From: Duganella callida
GTDB taxonomy: Bacteria > Pseudomonadota > Gammaproteobacteria > Burkholderiales > Burkholderiaceae_D
Direction of reading: 5' to 3'
Assembly (NCBI RefSeq): GCF_004614165.1
Contig: NZ_SPVG01000173.1
Location: 1 to 38,514, forward strand
Length of the DNA stretch: 38,514 bases
Of the stretch, positions 1 through 9,907 are shown in pieces; within the stretch, counting starts at the first letter, position 1; each line of letters opens with the position of its first letter. The notes beneath the pieces are model-generated. The model was not told the origin of the DNA, searched no databases, and saw only the letters and a list, made by a program, of their open reading frames with translations. The translations under genes and the position numbers were made by a program.

Positions 1-1
1 G

Positions 2-430
2 CCCGGCCAGATTGATCTGGCTGCCGATGCCTACGCCGCTCAGCGCGCCGCTGACGCCGCAGCCCAGGCTGCCGCGGATGCTGCCGCCAAAGCCGCTGCG
101 GAGACTGCGGCCAAAGCGGCTGCCGAAGCTGCCGCCGCAGCAGCCAAGGCTGCCGCCGATGCGGCTGCGGCCCAGCAGACCCAGGCCAATCAGCCGGTAG
201 TGCAGGCGATCAACTCCACGGTCAACCTGATCAACAATTCGGCTGGCCCCACGCAGTCGGGCGCGCCGGCCTTGCCGGACACGCGCGTGGCACAGGCGAA
301 CGGAGCTTCAGCGGGCGGCGGCAGCAGCGCAGTCGACGACAAGGTGCCCGATGAGAAGAATCTGGACAGCAATCCCAGATCCAGCGTGGCCGGTAACAAA
401 GAACAGATCAAGAAAATGTATTGCAACTAA
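2..430 (+). CDS. C-terminal end of a large secreted adhesin (TpsA/filamentous haemagglutinin type), 5' partial
   Basis: The reading frame is open from the left edge to the TAA at 428-430, so only the last 142 or so residues are present. The first 60 residues are an Ala-rich segment with regularly spaced Lys, Glu, Asp and Gln, which should form a long helix or coiled coil. A low-complexity Gly/Ser/Asn/Asp tail follows and the protein ends in KKMYCN. The adhesin at 2165-6322 ends in the same six residues, although the stalks before them differ (Ala-rich here, Pro-Thr-rich there). I therefore infer a paralogous secreted adhesin exported by a TpsB pore. It lies directly upstream of tpsB in the same orientation, with 143 bp between them holding a separate promoter. 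No catalytic domain is visible in the part present. Confidence 0.7.
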   Translation, partial: PGQIDLAADAYAAQRAADAAAQAAADAAAKAAAETAAKAAAEAAAAAAKAAADAAAAQQTQANQPVVQAINSTVNLINNSAGPTQSGAPALPDTRVAQANGASAGGGSSAVDDKVPDEKNLDSNPRSSVAGNKEQIKKMYCN

Positions 431-506
431 AGCGAGCATCAACAATCGCGATATCCGGGGAAAAATCGCCGCTGTGTCATCTTGCTATGCTAGCATCGCG
501 GACAGA

Positions 507-536
507 TTGATCTTGTAAGATCGCAACAAATATAAT
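507..536 (+). promoter_or_regulatory. Sigma-70-type promoter of the tpsB-tpsA-fecR operon
   Basis: A -35 box TTGATC (507-512) is followed after 18 bp by a perfect -10 box TATAAT (531-536). Transcription would start near 543, leaving a leader of about 30 nt to the ATG at 574. This helps reject the in-frame ATG at 535, which lies inside the -10 box. Confidence 0.65.
509..522. promoter_or_regulatory. Perfect inverted repeat inside the tps promoter, candidate operator
   Basis: GATCTT-gt-AAGATC is a 6-bp perfect dyad that overlaps the -35 box and sits in the spacer of the promoter at 507-536. A protein bound here would block RNA polymerase. A second short dyad, TGCTA-tgc-TAGCA, lies just upstream at 483-495. 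The regulator is unknown. Confidence 0.4.
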
Positions 537-573
537 GGACGGTTGCACACCGTCCGGAACCAGAGTCCAGAAC

Positions 574-2157
574 ATGAGATACAGCTTCACGCGCCTGCTT
601 GCAGGTTCCGTTCTTGCCGCCGCCGTCGCCACGGCTCACGCTGCGGACGCCACCGATGACGGCGCCCTCCGTTTCGAAATTTCCCGCTTCGAAGTCACCG
701 GCAACACCCTGCTGCCGCCGGCGCAGATCGACGCCATCGTCGGCAAATACAGCGGCAAGCAGCGCGACTTCGGCGATGTCCAGCGCGCGCTGGAAGCGCT
801 GGAGGCCGCTTATCACGAACGCGGCTACAACGTGGTCACCATCGAATTGCCGGAACAGGAACTGAACGGTGGCGTGGTGACGCTGCGCGTGGTGGAAACG
901 AAAGTCGGCCGCGTCTCGGTCAAGAACAACCAGTACTTCGACGAAGCCAACATCCGCCGCAGCCTGCCCGCGTTGCAGGAGGGCCGCTCGCCCAACCTGC
1001 AGGCGGTATCGGCCAACCTCAAGCAAGGCAACGAGAGCCCGGCCAAACAAGTGACCATGAAGCTGCAAAGCGGCGAGAAGGACGACGAGGTCGACGCCGT
1101 GCTGGACGTGAAAGACGAATCGCCGTGGAAGGTGATGGCCAACGCCGACAACACCGGCACCGACGCCACCGGCAAGACCCACGTCGGCGTGATCCTGCAA
1201 AACGCCAACCTGTTCAACCGCGACCATCTGGCCTCGCTGCAGTACACCACCTCGGCAGAGGAACCGGGCCGCGTGAAGGTGTATGGCGCCGGCTACCACA
1301 TCCCGCTGTACGCGTCGGGCGACTCGCTGGACTTCTATGCGAGCTATTCCAACGTCGATTCCGGCACCGTGGCGGCCGGTTCGCTGAACCTGGCCGTGAG
1401 CGGCAAGGGCGCGGTGTATGGCGCGCGCTACAACCAGGCGCTGGCCAAGCGCGGCGAGCTGGAATCGCGGCTGTCGTACGGCGTCGATGTGAAAGCCTTC
1501 AAGAACAGCGTGCAGTTCGAAGGCACCGAGCTGGGCAACGATGTCACCGTGCATCCGCTCAGCATCGCGTATCAGGGCACGCTGCCGATACCGCTGGGCG
1601 AGGCCGGCGGTCAGCTGACCCTGTTGCGCAACGTGTCGGGCGGCGCCAATGGCGACCAGCGCGCCTTCACCGGCGCCCGCATCGGCGCCAGGGCCGACTA
1701 CACCATCCTGCGCCTGGCCGGCAGCGTGACGCGCGCGTTCACCAACGAATGGCAGGTGCGCGCCATCGTCAACGCCCAGTACAGCAACGATGCGCTGATC
1801 CCCGGCGAGCAGTTCGGCGCCGGCGGCGCCACCTCGGTGCGCGGCTACATCGAACGCGAAGTCTCCAACGATTCCGGCGCCAGCGTCAACCTGGAAGCCT
1901 ACACGCCCAACCTGTGCAAGCGCGCCAACTGGAATTGCCGCCTGCTGGGCTTTTACGACGCCGCCTACCTCAGCCGCAACAAGGGGCTGGCCGGCGAGAT
2001 CGACAGCATGACCATCGCCAGCGCCGGTGTCGGCGCGCGTCTGGTGCTCTCCACCTACGCCAATCTGCAACTGGACTACGGCCACACGCTGCGCGCCGGC
2101 GCGACCACCCGCGACAACGCCAACCGCCTGCACGTGCGCCTGGGCCTCGCTTACTGA
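574..2157 (+). CDS. Two-partner secretion outer-membrane transporter, ShlB/FhaC/HecB family (TpsB)
   Basis: This 527-residue protein should be the outer-membrane pore that exports the adhesin encoded immediately downstream. Residues 1-23 form a signal peptide ending near TAHA. A POTRA domain follows (about residues 35-110, beginning [11 protein letters not shown]), then a second periplasmic stretch and a C-terminal 16-strand-type beta-barrel. The conserved TpsB loop motif VRGY is present in [12 protein letters not shown], and the last residue is an aromatic (Tyr), typical of outer-membrane barrels. Length is normal for the family (about 550). The start at 574 is chosen because a signal peptide begins there and the promoter -10 box covers the other in-frame ATG at 535; the ribosome-binding site is weak. 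Only 7 bp separate its stop from tpsA, so translation is probably coupled. Confidence 0.93.
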   Translation: MRYSFTRLLAGSVLAAAVATAHAADATDDGALRFEISRFEVTGNTLLPPAQIDAIVGKYSGKQRDFGDVQRALEALEAAYHERGYNVVTIELPEQELNGGVVTLRVVETKVGRVSVKNNQYFDEANIRRSLPALQEGRSPNLQAVSANLKQGNESPAKQVTMKLQSGEKDDEVDAVLDVKDESPWKVMANADNTGTDATGKTHVGVILQNANLFNRDHLASLQYTTSAEEPGRVKVYGAGYHIPLYASGDSLDFYASYSNVDSGTVAAGSLNLAVSGKGAVYGARYNQALAKRGELESRLSYGVDVKAFKNSVQFEGTELGNDVTVHPLSIAYQGTLPIPLGEAGGQLTLLRNVSGGANGDQRAFTGARIGARADYTILRLAGSVTRAFTNEWQVRAIVNAQYSNDALIPGEQFGAGGATSVRGYIEREVSNDSGASVNLEAYTPNLCKRANWNCRLLGFYDAAYLSRNKGLAGEIDSMTIASAGVGARLVLSTYANLQLDYGHTLRAGATTRDNANRLHVRLGLAY

Positions 2158-2164
2158 TATCACC

Positions 2165-5100
2165 ATGAACCCGCATACTTCCTTCAAACTGCGTCGCAAA
2201 GCCCTGGCCGTTGTCGTGGCGGCCGCTTTCAGCACGGCGCAAGCCAGCCCGGTCTCGCCGACCGTGGTGCACGGCATGGCGACCTTCAATCAGCAGGGCA
2301 GCCTGTACACCATTACCAATACGCCCAACACGATTATCGACTGGCGCAGCTTCTCGATCGCGCCGGGCGAGATCACCCGCTTCATTCAGCAAAGCGCGGA
2401 CAGCAAGGTGCTGAACCGCATCACTGGCCAGGATCCCAGCCAGATCCTGGGCGCGCTGCAATCGAACGGCAAGGTCTTCCTGATCAACCCCAACGGCATC
2501 GTGTTCGGCGCCGGCGCGCGCGTCGATGTGGGCGGATTGGTGGCGTCCAGCCTGAATCTGACCAATGCCGATTTCCTGGCCGGTAAGGACAATTTCGCGA
2601 CGGGCGCGGCGGCCGGCAAGGTCAGCAATCAGGGCAGCATCACCACGCCGTCCGGTGGCCAGATCTTCCTGGTGGCGCCTGCGGTGGAGAATAGCGGCGT
2701 GATCTCGGCGCCGAACGGTGACGTCGTACTGGCGGCCGGCCGCACGGTGCAGCTGTTCGACTCGGCCGATCCGAATGTGCAGGTGGTGGTGTCGGCGCCG
2801 GCCGACCGGGCGCTCAACCTCGGCAGCATCGTGGCCCAGGGCGGCCGCGTCGGCGTGTATGGCGCGCTGGTCAATCAGCGCGGCGTGATCAACGCCAACA
2901 GCGCGCTGCGCGGCGAGAACGGCAAGATTGTGCTCAAGGCCAGCGGCAGCACGCTGGTGGAGGCGGGCAGCGTGACCACCGCCACCGGCGCCAATTTGAA
3001 CACCGGCGGCGACATCCGCCTGCTGGGCGCGCAGGTCAGCGTCACCGGCGATGCGGTGGTGGACGCCAGCGGCGCGGCCGGCGGCGGCCAGGTGCTGGTG
3101 GGCGGCGATTACCAAGGCAAAAATGCGGCGGTGATGAACGCCGGCCGTACCGAGGTCGGCAGGGATGCGGTGATCCGCGCCGATGCGCTGGCCAACGGCA
3201 ACGGCGGCAAGGTGGTGGTCTGGAGCCAGGACGCCACCGCCATGCTGGGCACCCTGTCGGCGCGTGGCGGCGCGGCCGGCGGTAATGGCGGCGTGGTGGA
3301 AACCTCGGGCCATGCGCTGAGCGTGGATGGCGCGCGCGTCAGCACCGGTGCGACTCGGGGCAAGACCGGCAGCTGGCTGCTCGATCCCTACAATCTGACG
3401 GTGAATTCGGACGGCGGCGCGGCGGACGGCGACACCAGCTATATCGGCGCCTTCACGCTGAATAACGCCGATGCCGACATCGTGTTGCAGGCCGATCACG
3501 ACATCAATTTCAATTACGCCATCAATAACGGCATGGGCGTCAGCCTGACGGCGCGCGCCGGCAACGATATCAAGGTCAACCGGGCGATCACGATGGCGGG
3601 CGGCGTGACGCTGCTGGCCAACGACAACAGTAGCGGCAGCGCCAGCGGCATCGGCGGCGTCTCGGTCGCGGCCGTGGAGGGCGCAACCATCAGCACCAAC
3701 GGCAGCGACCTGAAGATGATGGGCAGTTACCTCACCATCAACGGTGTGATCGATCTGCGTGGCCAGCTCGGCGGCGGCAGTATGGATGCGATCGCCAACG
3801 TGGCGGACGGCTATATCACTGTGGGCACGGGCGGCAGGGTGAGCACGGCCGCCGACGGCTCCGGCGTGTTGTCGTTCTATGCCGATAACATGAATCTGAA
3901 CAATGGCCGTGGCAGTATCGGCAGCTTTGGTGCGGTGGGAACGGACAATTCCACCGTGTCGTTCGCGCCCTACACGGCGGGACGCGGGATCACGCTGGGC
4001 GGCGCGTCGGCCGGCACGCTGGGCTTGAGCGCTGGCGGCTTGCAGTCGGTTACGGCTGGCAACCTGGTCATCGGTCATAGCGGCGTCGGCGATATCGCCA
4101 GCGCTGGTGATCTTGACCTGAGTGTCGGCAATCTGACGCTGGAAAGCGGCGGCAACATCACGCTCAACCACGGTTTGCGCGGTGCGAGTGCGCTGTATGC
4201 AAGCGTCGACGGTACCGGCACGCTGAGCACGGGCGCCAACGCCAATCTGCAGGCCGGCGCGGTCTATCTGGTTGGCGACAAGATGACGCTGGATGGCGGC
4301 ATCAACGCCGAGGAGGTGACGCTAGGCGGCAACGGCAACGTCACTCAGACCGCGGGCAATATCGCCGCCGCCGGTCTGACGGTGGAGAACCGCGGCGCCG
4401 TCAGCCTGGCGGGCAGCAACCACGTCGGCGCGCTGTCCGCGACCGGCGTCGGGTCGCTGGTGTTCAATAACGCCGCCGACCTGACCCTGAATGGGCTGAC
4501 GCTGAGCGGCGACTACAGCGGCGGTCAGGCCGATATCCGCTCCGGCGGCACACTGACGGTGGCCCAGGCGATCGACGGCAAGACGCAGAAGGTCAGGCTG
4601 GCCGGTTCGACGGTGGCGGTGAATGCCGCCGGCAGCGCCGGGATGTTTGAAATCGGCGCGGATGCGCTGACGCTGGGGGCGGAGCTGACGTCCGCCATCG
4701 CCCAGGTTCATCCGTACAGCAATAATTACAGCATGGTGCTGGGCGGCGCGTCGTCCTGCGGCGCCAGCTGCCTGGCGGTCAGCAATATCTACCGTCTGCA
4801 TGCGCCGACGGTGGCGTTTGGCTCGACCGATGCCGGACTGAAGGTGGGAACGATCACCATCAACGGCATCAGCAGCGGCGGTACCTCGGCCACCAGCCGC
4901 GACGTGGGCACCACGCGCATCGGTCTGCTCAACAGCAACGGCGGCATCCTGCAGACCGGCGCGGTCAATGTGCGCGATCTGGCGGTGCAGAGCAGCGGCA
5001 GCATTGCGCTGGATAACAGTGGTAACGCCATCAGCAATCTGGCGGTGGCGCAGACCGGCAGCAGCAGCAATCTGAGCCTGACCGACGGCGCCAACCTGAC

Positions 5101-6322
5101 CATCGCCAAGCTGGATGGCGGCACGGCGTTCAACGTCGACGGCATCAGCAGCGTCGGCAATGTAGCGCTGAATGTGAATGGCGCGCTGAGCGGCGGCACG
5201 ATCACGGCCGATGCGCTGAGTCTGACCACGACCGGCGGCATCGGCGGCGCCAATGCGCTGATCACCAAGGTATCCGAGCTGACGGCAGTGAATACGGCCA
5301 GCAGCGGTACGGCGGCGATCAATATCTCTAACCATAATAACGATGTGCACTCGTCGGTGCTGACCGTGCATAAGGTGCAGCAGGCCGGCGCGGGCAATGG
5401 CGGGGCGATCATCATCGATAATACCGGTGGCATGACGATTGCCGATCTGGCGCCGAATGGCGTGCAGACGTCGTCCGGTTCGATCACGTTACAGACGCAC
5501 AGCCCCCTGGTGATCAATGGGTCGGTGACTTCGGTGTCCGGCAATATCACGCTGGCGGCCGGCAGCAGCTATGATCCGAGCAATACCATTACCATCGGCA
5601 GCGGCGCGACCGTGAACTCGGCCAGCGGCAGCGTGTCGGTGACGGCCACCACGTATGTCAACTCGGGCGGAACAGTGACGGACGCCCATGGCGCGGTTGT
5701 GCCGACTTACCAGCAGCCGCCAACGCCGACGCCAACGCCAACGCCAACGCCAACGCCAACGCCAACGCCAACGCCGACACCAGTGCCTGTGCCAACGCCT
5801 GTGCCAACGCCAACGCCGACGCCGACACCAACGCCGACGCCGACACCAGTGCCGACGCCGACACCAGTGCCGACGCCAACACCAACGCCTGTGCCGACTC
5901 CGACCCCGACACCGACACCAGTGCCGACGCCAACGCCTGTGCCGACCCCGACACCAGTGCCAACGCCGACGCCAACGCCGGTACCAACGCCGCCGCCATC
6001 GGCCGACATCTGCACCATCGCACCCAATTCGGCGCTGTGTCAGGTGCTGTCGCCGCCGACCGCGAGCGAGCCCAGCAAGCCGGTGCAACAGGCGTCGACC
6101 GAAGTGATCAAAACGCTGGCCGGCAACAATCCGGTGCTCGATCAGCAGGATTCGTTGCTGAACGACAAAAAAGGCGGCACGTCGGGCAGCGGCGGCAGCA
6201 GCTCCGGTGGATCGAGTCCGTCGTCCACGCCGGACGACGCCAAGTCCGAAAAAACGGCAGACGCATCCCAGGAAAAGATTGGAACCAAAAATGATCCCGT
6301 TAAAAAAATGTACTGCAATTAA
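2165..6322 (+). CDS. Filamentous haemagglutinin N-terminal domain adhesin (TpsA) with Pro-Thr stalk
   Basis: This 1385-residue protein is predicted to be exported by the preceding TpsB and displayed on the cell surface. Residues 1-27 are a signal peptide (cleavage near AQA). The TPS domain follows, with the hallmark [22 protein letters not shown] segment broken here as NPNGI then [10 protein letters not shown]. Residues of roughly 300 to 1180 are Gly/Asn/Ala-rich imperfect repeats with frequent G-x-I/V-x-L patterns, expected to form a right-handed beta-helix. Residues 1185-1278 are an X-Pro rod (see the repeat at 5717). A tail follows with two cysteines ([15 protein letters not shown]), a Gly/Ser-rich segment and the terminal KKMYCN also found at the end of the adhesin at 2-430. 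The last 32 bp overlap the fecR-like gene. Ligand or host target cannot be told. An adhesin or biofilm role is inferred from the family. Confidence 0.92.
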   Translation: MNPHTSFKLRRKALAVVVAAAFSTAQASPVSPTVVHGMATFNQQGSLYTITNTPNTIIDWRSFSIAPGEITRFIQQSADSKVLNRITGQDPSQILGALQSNGKVFLINPNGIVFGAGARVDVGGLVASSLNLTNADFLAGKDNFATGAAAGKVSNQGSITTPSGGQIFLVAPAVENSGVISAPNGDVVLAAGRTVQLFDSADPNVQVVVSAPADRALNLGSIVAQGGRVGVYGALVNQRGVINANSALRGENGKIVLKASGSTLVEAGSVTTATGANLNTGGDIRLLGAQVSVTGDAVVDASGAAGGGQVLVGGDYQGKNAAVMNAGRTEVGRDAVIRADALANGNGGKVVVWSQDATAMLGTLSARGGAAGGNGGVVETSGHALSVDGARVSTGATRGKTGSWLLDPYNLTVNSDGGAADGDTSYIGAFTLNNADADIVLQADHDINFNYAINNGMGVSLTARAGNDIKVNRAITMAGGVTLLANDNSSGSASGIGGVSVAAVEGATISTNGSDLKMMGSYLTINGVIDLRGQLGGGSMDAIANVADGYITVGTGGRVSTAADGSGVLSFYADNMNLNNGRGSIGSFGAVGTDNSTVSFAPYTAGRGITLGGASAGTLGLSAGGLQSVTAGNLVIGHSGVGDIASAGDLDLSVGNLTLESGGNITLNHGLRGASALYASVDGTGTLSTGANANLQAGAVYLVGDKMTLDGGINAEEVTLGGNGNVTQTAGNIAAAGLTVENRGAVSLAGSNHVGALSATGVGSLVFNNAADLTLNGLTLSGDYSGGQADIRSGGTLTVAQAIDGKTQKVRLAGSTVAVNAAGSAGMFEIGADALTLGAELTSAIAQVHPYSNNYSMVLGGASSCGASCLAVSNIYRLHAPTVAFGSTDAGLKVGTITINGISSGGTSATSRDVGTTRIGLLNSNGGILQTGAVNVRDLAVQSSGSIALDNSGNAISNLAVAQTGSSSNLSLTDGANLTIAKLDGGTAFNVDGISSVGNVALNVNGALSGGTITADALSLTTTGGIGGANALITKVSELTAVNTASSGTAAINISNHNNDVHSSVLTVHKVQQAGAGNGGAIIIDNTGGMTIADLAPNGVQTSSGSITLQTHSPLVINGSVTSVSGNITLAAGSSYDPSNTITIGSGATVNSASGSVSVTATTYVNSGGTVTDAHGAVVPTYQQPPTPTPTPTPTPTPTPTPTPTPVPVPTPVPTPTPTPTPTPTPTPVPTPTPVPTPTPTPVPTPTPTPTPVPTPTPVPTPTPVPTPTPTPVPTPPPSADICTIAPNSALCQVLSPPTASEPSKPVQQASTEVIKTLAGNNPVLDQQDSLLNDKKGGTSGSGGSSSGGSSPSSTPDDAKSEKTADASQEKIGTKNDPVKKMYCN
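5717..6000 (+). repeat. Hexanucleotide tandem repeat encoding an (X-Pro)n rod, X = Thr or Val
   Basis: About 45 six-base units, mostly CCAACG, CCGACG, CCAGTG and CCTGTG variants, encode alternating Pro and Thr/Val. X-Pro runs form stiff extended rods and probably lift the beta-helix head from its outer-membrane anchor. Unit number is likely to vary between strains by replication slippage. Every unit is 6 bp, so changes keep the frame. Confidence 0.9.
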
Positions 6323-7124
6323 GGCGCTGTTGACGCTGGCCCTGTTCTGCCTGGCCAGCGTGAGTTGGGCCGCGCAGGTGGCCGGCACCATCGTCCAGCT
6401 GAGCGGGCCGCTGATGGCCAGGAAGGCGGACGGCGGCATGCGCATCCTCTCGCTGAAATCCGAAGTGGAAAGCGGCGACACGCTGGTGACCGAGAAAACC
6501 ACCTACGCCATGGTGAAATTCATCGACAACAGCGAAATCACGTTGAAGCCGTCGACCACCTTCAAGGTCGAGAACTTCAGCTACGATGCCGCCAATCCGG
6601 GCGGTGACAATGCCTCGTTCAACCTGGTCAAGGGCGGCTTGCGCTCGGTGACCGGCCTGCTGGGCAAACGCAACAAGGAGAAATTCGCCCTGAAGACGCC
6701 GAGCGCCACGATCGGCATCCGCGGCACCACCTTCATCGCGGAATGGGTGGAACCGACGGCGCAGGCCGTGGCCGCGCGCGAAGCTTACTGGATGGCCAGC
6801 ACCGCGTCGCTGGACCCGCTGGCCGCGCCCATGCAGCCGCTGATGCTGGCCCAGGGACCGTTGCCGGTGCGGCCGGCGGTCATGGCACCCGGTCTGTACG
6901 TGCAGGTGCTGGACGGCATGATCAACCTCAACAACAGTGGCGGCAATCTCAACTTCTCCGCCGGGCAGTTCGGCTTCACGCCCAACCCGACGGTGCCGCC
7001 CATCGTCGTGCCGCAAAACCCGGGCCTGCAGTTCGCGCCACCGCCGGTGTTCAACAGCAGCCAGCCCGGCAGTGCCGGCGCGGCCCCGCCCAAGTCCAAC
7101 GCGGTCGATTGCGAAGTCCGCTAA
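6291..7124 (+). CDS. FecR-domain protein of the tps operon
   Basis: This 277-residue exported protein has an N-terminal signal peptide ([14 protein letters not shown], cleavage near SWA-AQ) followed by a FecR-type beta domain at about residues 25-150. Family signs are '[18 protein letters not shown]', '[10 protein letters not shown]' and the conserved end IGIRGTTF. The C-terminal half is Pro/Asn-rich and low in structure. There is no cytoplasmic or membrane anti-sigma region, so it is not a classical FecR of iron signalling; it is the periplasmic type that often accompanies filamentous haemagglutinin genes. Its ATG lies 32 bp inside the end of tpsA in another frame, which implies coupled translation. 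A supporting role in adhesin secretion or surface assembly is inferred from this link only. Confidence 0.85.
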   Translation: MIPLKKCTAIKALLTLALFCLASVSWAAQVAGTIVQLSGPLMARKADGGMRILSLKSEVESGDTLVTEKTTYAMVKFIDNSEITLKPSTTFKVENFSYDAANPGGDNASFNLVKGGLRSVTGLLGKRNKEKFALKTPSATIGIRGTTFIAEWVEPTAQAVAAREAYWMASTASLDPLAAPMQPLMLAQGPLPVRPAVMAPGLYVQVLDGMINLNNSGGNLNFSAGQFGFTPNPTVPPIVVPQNPGLQFAPPPVFNSSQPGSAGAAPPKSNAVDCEVR

Positions 7125-7130
7125 AAACCC

Positions 7131-7161
7131 TTGACCTTCCAATCGTGGGATACTTGATGCT
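7131..7161 (+). promoter_or_regulatory. CueR-type copper-responsive promoter of copA-cueR
   Basis: TTGACC (7131-7136), a 19-bp spacer, then GATGCT (7156-7161). The long spacer and the ACCTTCC half-site at the -35 end are hallmarks of MerR-family (CueR) promoters. The right half-site (GGGAT) is degenerate compared with the copZ promoter at 18236-18266. Confidence 0.8.
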
Positions 7162-7194
7162 GTCGGTTAGACAGACCACATCAGGTGTCCCATC

Positions 7195-9402
7195 ATGAAT
7201 CAGCAAGCAATCAAAATCGACGGCATGAGCTGCGCCTCCTGCGTGGGCAGGGTGGAGCGGGTGTTGGCGGCCGTGCCCGGCGTCGATAAAGTCAGTGTCA
7301 ATCTGGCAACCGAGATGGCGCGGGTGGAATCGGCCCGGCCACTGGACTTCGCCTTGCTCAAGCAGGCCGTCGACAAGGCCGGCTACGCGGCCTCGCTGCC
7401 GGAGCCTGTGCTGGCGCCCACGTCGCCATCAGCCGCGCCAGCGCGCGTTTCGCCGGCACCCGGCGGCGGCGTCGCAGTGATCCTGGCGGCGCTGTTTTCC
7501 CTTCCGTTGATATTGCCCATGCTGCTGGAGCTGGCCGGCGTTCACTGGATGCCGGACGGCCGCATGCAGCTTCTGTTGGCGACGCCGGTGCAGTTCTGGC
7601 TGGGCGCGCGGTTTTATCGCGCCGGCTGGCTGGCGGTCCGTGCGCGCAGCGGCAATATGGACCTGCTGGTGGCGTTGGGTACCAGCGCCGCCTATTTCCT
7701 GAGTCTCTATCAGCTGTTCGCGGGCGGCGCCATGCCGCATCTGTATTTTGAAGCGTCGGCCGTCGTCGTCACGCTGGTCCTGCTGGGTAAATGGCTGGAG
7801 GCGCGCGCCAAGCGCCAGACGGCGGAGGCGATCCGCGCGCTGCAGACGCTGCGGCCCGAATCGGCGCGCGTGCGGCGCGATGGCCAGGATACCGACCTTG
7901 CTATCGGCGAGGTGCGGGTGGGCGATCTGATCGTCGTGCGTCCCGGCGAGCGCATCGCCGCGGACGGCGTGGTGGCGGAGGGCGGCAGCCATGTCGATGA
8001 GGCGCTGATCACCGGCGAGAGCCTGCCCGTCGCCCGCCACCCCGGCGACCGCGTCACCGGCGGCGCCATCAACGGTGAAGGGCTGCTGGTGGTGCGTGTG
8101 ACCGCCGTCGGCGCCGAAAGCACTCTGGCGCGCATCATCCGGCTGGTGGAGGACGCGCAGGCGGCCAAGGCGCCGGTGCAGCACCTGGTCGACCGCGTCA
8201 GCGCCATCTTCGTGCCGGTGGTGCTGGCGATCGCGCTGCTGACGTTCGCGGGCTGGTGGCTGATCGGCGGCGATGCCGAGCGGGCCATCATCAATGCGGT
8301 GGCGGTGCTGGTGATCGCCTGCCCGTGCGCGCTTGGTCTGGCGACGCCGGCCGCCATCATGGCCGGCACCGGCGTCGCCGCGCGCCACGGCATTCTGATC
8401 AAGGATGCGGAAGCGCTGGAACTGGCGCACCGCATCACCACCGTCGCCTTCGACAAGACCGGCACGCTGACGGCAGGTCAGCCGTCGCTGGCGGTGCTGG
8501 CGCCCGCACCGGGCGTGACTGAGGCGCGCCTGCTGCAACTGGCGGCAGCCATCCAGCGCGGCAGCGAACACGCCCTGGCGCGTGCGGTCCAGCAAGCCGC
8601 CGCCGGCACCCACAGCGCGACCGGCGCGGGCGCCCCCCTGGCCGCATCGGACGTGACAGCCTTGCCTGGGCGCGGCGTGGTGGCGACGGTGGATGGCGAG
8701 CGACTGGTGCTCGGCAACACACGCCTGATGCGGGAGCAGGGCGTCGCGCTGTCCGCGCTGTCCGAACGCGCCGATGTGCTCGAGCGTGAAGGCCACACCG
8801 TCTCTTGGCTCGCCGCGCCGGGCGGCGCCGGAGTGCTTGGCCTGCTGGCCTTCGCCGACCGCGCCAAGCCGCAGTCGCGCCAGGCCGTGCAAGCGCTGCA
8901 CGCCCTCGGCATCGACACCATCCTGCTCACCGGCGACAATCAGGGCAGCGCCGACGCCGTCGGCCGCGAGCTGGGAGTTCAACGCGTCATTGCCAACATG
9001 CTGCCGGCCGACAAAGCCAGCACCATCGCCGCGCTGAGGACCCCGCAGAGCTGCATCGCCATGGTCGGCGACGGCATCAACGACGCGCCGGCGCTGGCGG
9101 CGGCCGACGTCGGCATCGCCATGTCGAGCGGCACCGACGTCGCCATGCACGCCGCCGGCATCACCCTGATGCGTGGCGATCCGGCGCTGGTGGCGGCGGC
9201 GATCGACATCTCGCGCCGCAGTTACAACAAAATCCGCCAGAACCTGTTCTGGGCCTTCATCTACAACCTGATCGGCATCCCGCTGGCGGTCTTCGGGCTG
9301 CTGAACCCCATGGTGGCGGGCGGCGCGATGGCGCTCAGCTCCGTCAGCGTGATCAGCAACGCCCTGCTGCTGCGCCGCTGGCAGCCCAAGGAGCCAGCAT
9401 GA
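7195..9402 (+). CDS. copA: Copper-exporting P1B-type ATPase
   Basis: This 735-residue inner-membrane pump exports Cu(I) from cytoplasm to periplasm using ATP. It has one N-terminal heavy-metal domain with GMSCASC (Cys13, Cys16), then eight expected membrane helices. Visible P1B motifs are TGES (273-276) in the actuator domain, the membrane CPC (Cys376-Pro-Cys378) that defines copper/silver transport, DKTGTLT with phosphorylated Asp420, and GDGINDAP from Gly625. The nucleotide-binding HP dipeptide reads His459-Ala460 (SEHALA) where most relatives have SEHPLA; the essential His is kept. A CueR promoter lies upstream and cueR overlaps its stop codon (ATGA at 9399-9402). Length is normal for a one-HMA CopA. 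Confidence 0.96.
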   Translation: MNQQAIKIDGMSCASCVGRVERVLAAVPGVDKVSVNLATEMARVESARPLDFALLKQAVDKAGYAASLPEPVLAPTSPSAAPARVSPAPGGGVAVILAALFSLPLILPMLLELAGVHWMPDGRMQLLLATPVQFWLGARFYRAGWLAVRARSGNMDLLVALGTSAAYFLSLYQLFAGGAMPHLYFEASAVVVTLVLLGKWLEARAKRQTAEAIRALQTLRPESARVRRDGQDTDLAIGEVRVGDLIVVRPGERIAADGVVAEGGSHVDEALITGESLPVARHPGDRVTGGAINGEGLLVVRVTAVGAESTLARIIRLVEDAQAAKAPVQHLVDRVSAIFVPVVLAIALLTFAGWWLIGGDAERAIINAVAVLVIACPCALGLATPAAIMAGTGVAARHGILIKDAEALELAHRITTVAFDKTGTLTAGQPSLAVLAPAPGVTEARLLQLAAAIQRGSEHALARAVQQAAAGTHSATGAGAPLAASDVTALPGRGVVATVDGERLVLGNTRLMREQGVALSALSERADVLEREGHTVSWLAAPGGAGVLGLLAFADRAKPQSRQAVQALHALGIDTILLTGDNQGSADAVGRELGVQRVIANMLPADKASTIAALRTPQSCIAMVGDGINDAPALAAADVGIAMSSGTDVAMHAAGITLMRGDPALVAAAIDISRRSYNKIRQNLFWAFIYNLIGIPLAVFGLLNPMVAGGAMALSSVSVISNALLLRRWQPKEPA

Positions 9403-9785
9403 ACATCGGACAAGCGGCGGCCGCCAGCGGCGTCTCGGCCAAGATGATCCGCTACTACGAAAGCATTCACCTGATCCCGCCGGGCCGCCGTACCGACGCC
9501 GGCTACCGCATCTATGGCGAAAACGACCTGCACAACCTGCGCTTCATCAAGCGCGCGCGTTTGCTGGGCTTCTCGCTGGAGCAGATCCGCGGGTTGCTGT
9601 CGCTGTGGCAGAACAAGGAGCGCGCCAGTGCCGACGTCAAGACCATCGCGCTGGGCCACGTCGCGGAACTGAACCAGCGCATCGCCGAGCTGACCGAAAT
9701 GCGCGACACCCTGCACACGCTGGCCAGCTGCTGCCACGGCGACCATCGACCCGACTGCCCCATCCTGCAAAGCCTCGCCGACTAG
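9399..9785 (+). CDS. cueR: Copper-responsive MerR-family activator CueR
   Basis: This 128-residue cytoplasmic regulator senses Cu(I) and distorts promoters with a 19-20 bp spacer to activate them. The N-terminal MerR helix-turn-helix is clear ([21 protein letters not shown]). A dimerisation helix follows, then the metal loop [11 protein letters not shown] near the C-terminus, whose Cys pair corresponds to the Cu-binding cysteines of E. coli CueR (C112 and C120). Its ATG overlaps the copA TGA by 4 bp, so it is translated with copA and should be autoregulated from the promoter at 7131. Probable targets in this window are that promoter and the copZ promoter at 18236-18266. Confidence 0.95.
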   Translation: MNIGQAAAASGVSAKMIRYYESIHLIPPGRRTDAGYRIYGENDLHNLRFIKRARLLGFSLEQIRGLLSLWQNKERASADVKTIALGHVAELNQRIAELTEMRDTLHTLASCCHGDHRPDCPILQSLAD

Positions 9786-9799
9786 ATCCGGGGTCTAAA

Positions 9800-9889
9800 T
9801 CCGGGGTCAGGTCTTCCATTGCGTCACGGGCTCTTCCGTAGCGGCCGCTACGGAAGAGCCCGTGACGCAATGGAAGACCTGACCCCGGA
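9800..9889. repeat. 90-bp perfect palindrome, probable REP-like/MITE-like element
   Basis: Two 45-bp arms are exact reverse complements with no spacer, centred on the GGCC at 9843-9846 (each arm starts TCCGGGGTCAGGTCTTCC). A further copy of ATCCGGGGTC lies just outside at 9786-9795. No transposase is present, and there is no U-tract, so it is not a standard terminator, though it follows cueR. Arms beginning GGGGTCAGGTC resemble dispersed repeats linked to REP-associated (RAYT) transposases; that family link is from memory and unproved here. Its right end lies only 6 bp from the -10 box of the riboswitch operon. Confidence 0.85.
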
Positions 9890-9895
9890 ATCGCG

Positions 9896-9901
9896 TATAA
9901 T
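9896..9901 (+). promoter_or_regulatory. Perfect -10 box TATAAT ahead of the cobalamin riboswitch
   Basis: TATAAT lies just upstream of the riboswitch. No good -35 box is found at 16-18 bp; that position (about 9873-9879) falls inside the right arm of the palindrome at 9800-9889. The element may have supplied a weak substitute or displaced the original. Confidence 0.55.
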
Positions 9902-9907
9902 CGCGCC

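Noticed and set aside
490-2289. Long open frame on the minus strand opposite tpsB
   Set aside because: Its product is His/Gln/Arg/Val-rich low-complexity with no family motif, as expected for the complement of a GC-rich gene; the plus-strand TpsB is clear.
5717-6000. Possible CRISPR array or non-coding satellite
   Set aside because: Units are 6 bp without spacers and stay in frame within tpsA, encoding an X-Pro rod.
6302-6308. Programmed frameshift making a TpsA-FecR fusion
   Set aside because: The A7 tract would need a +1 (or -2) shift, and FecR has its own ATG and signal peptide, so separate proteins are more likely.
9800-9889. Palindrome as the cueR rho-independent terminator
   Set aside because: It has no loop or U-tract and is far longer than a terminator. 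It may still hinder transcription, but a mobile repeat fits better.
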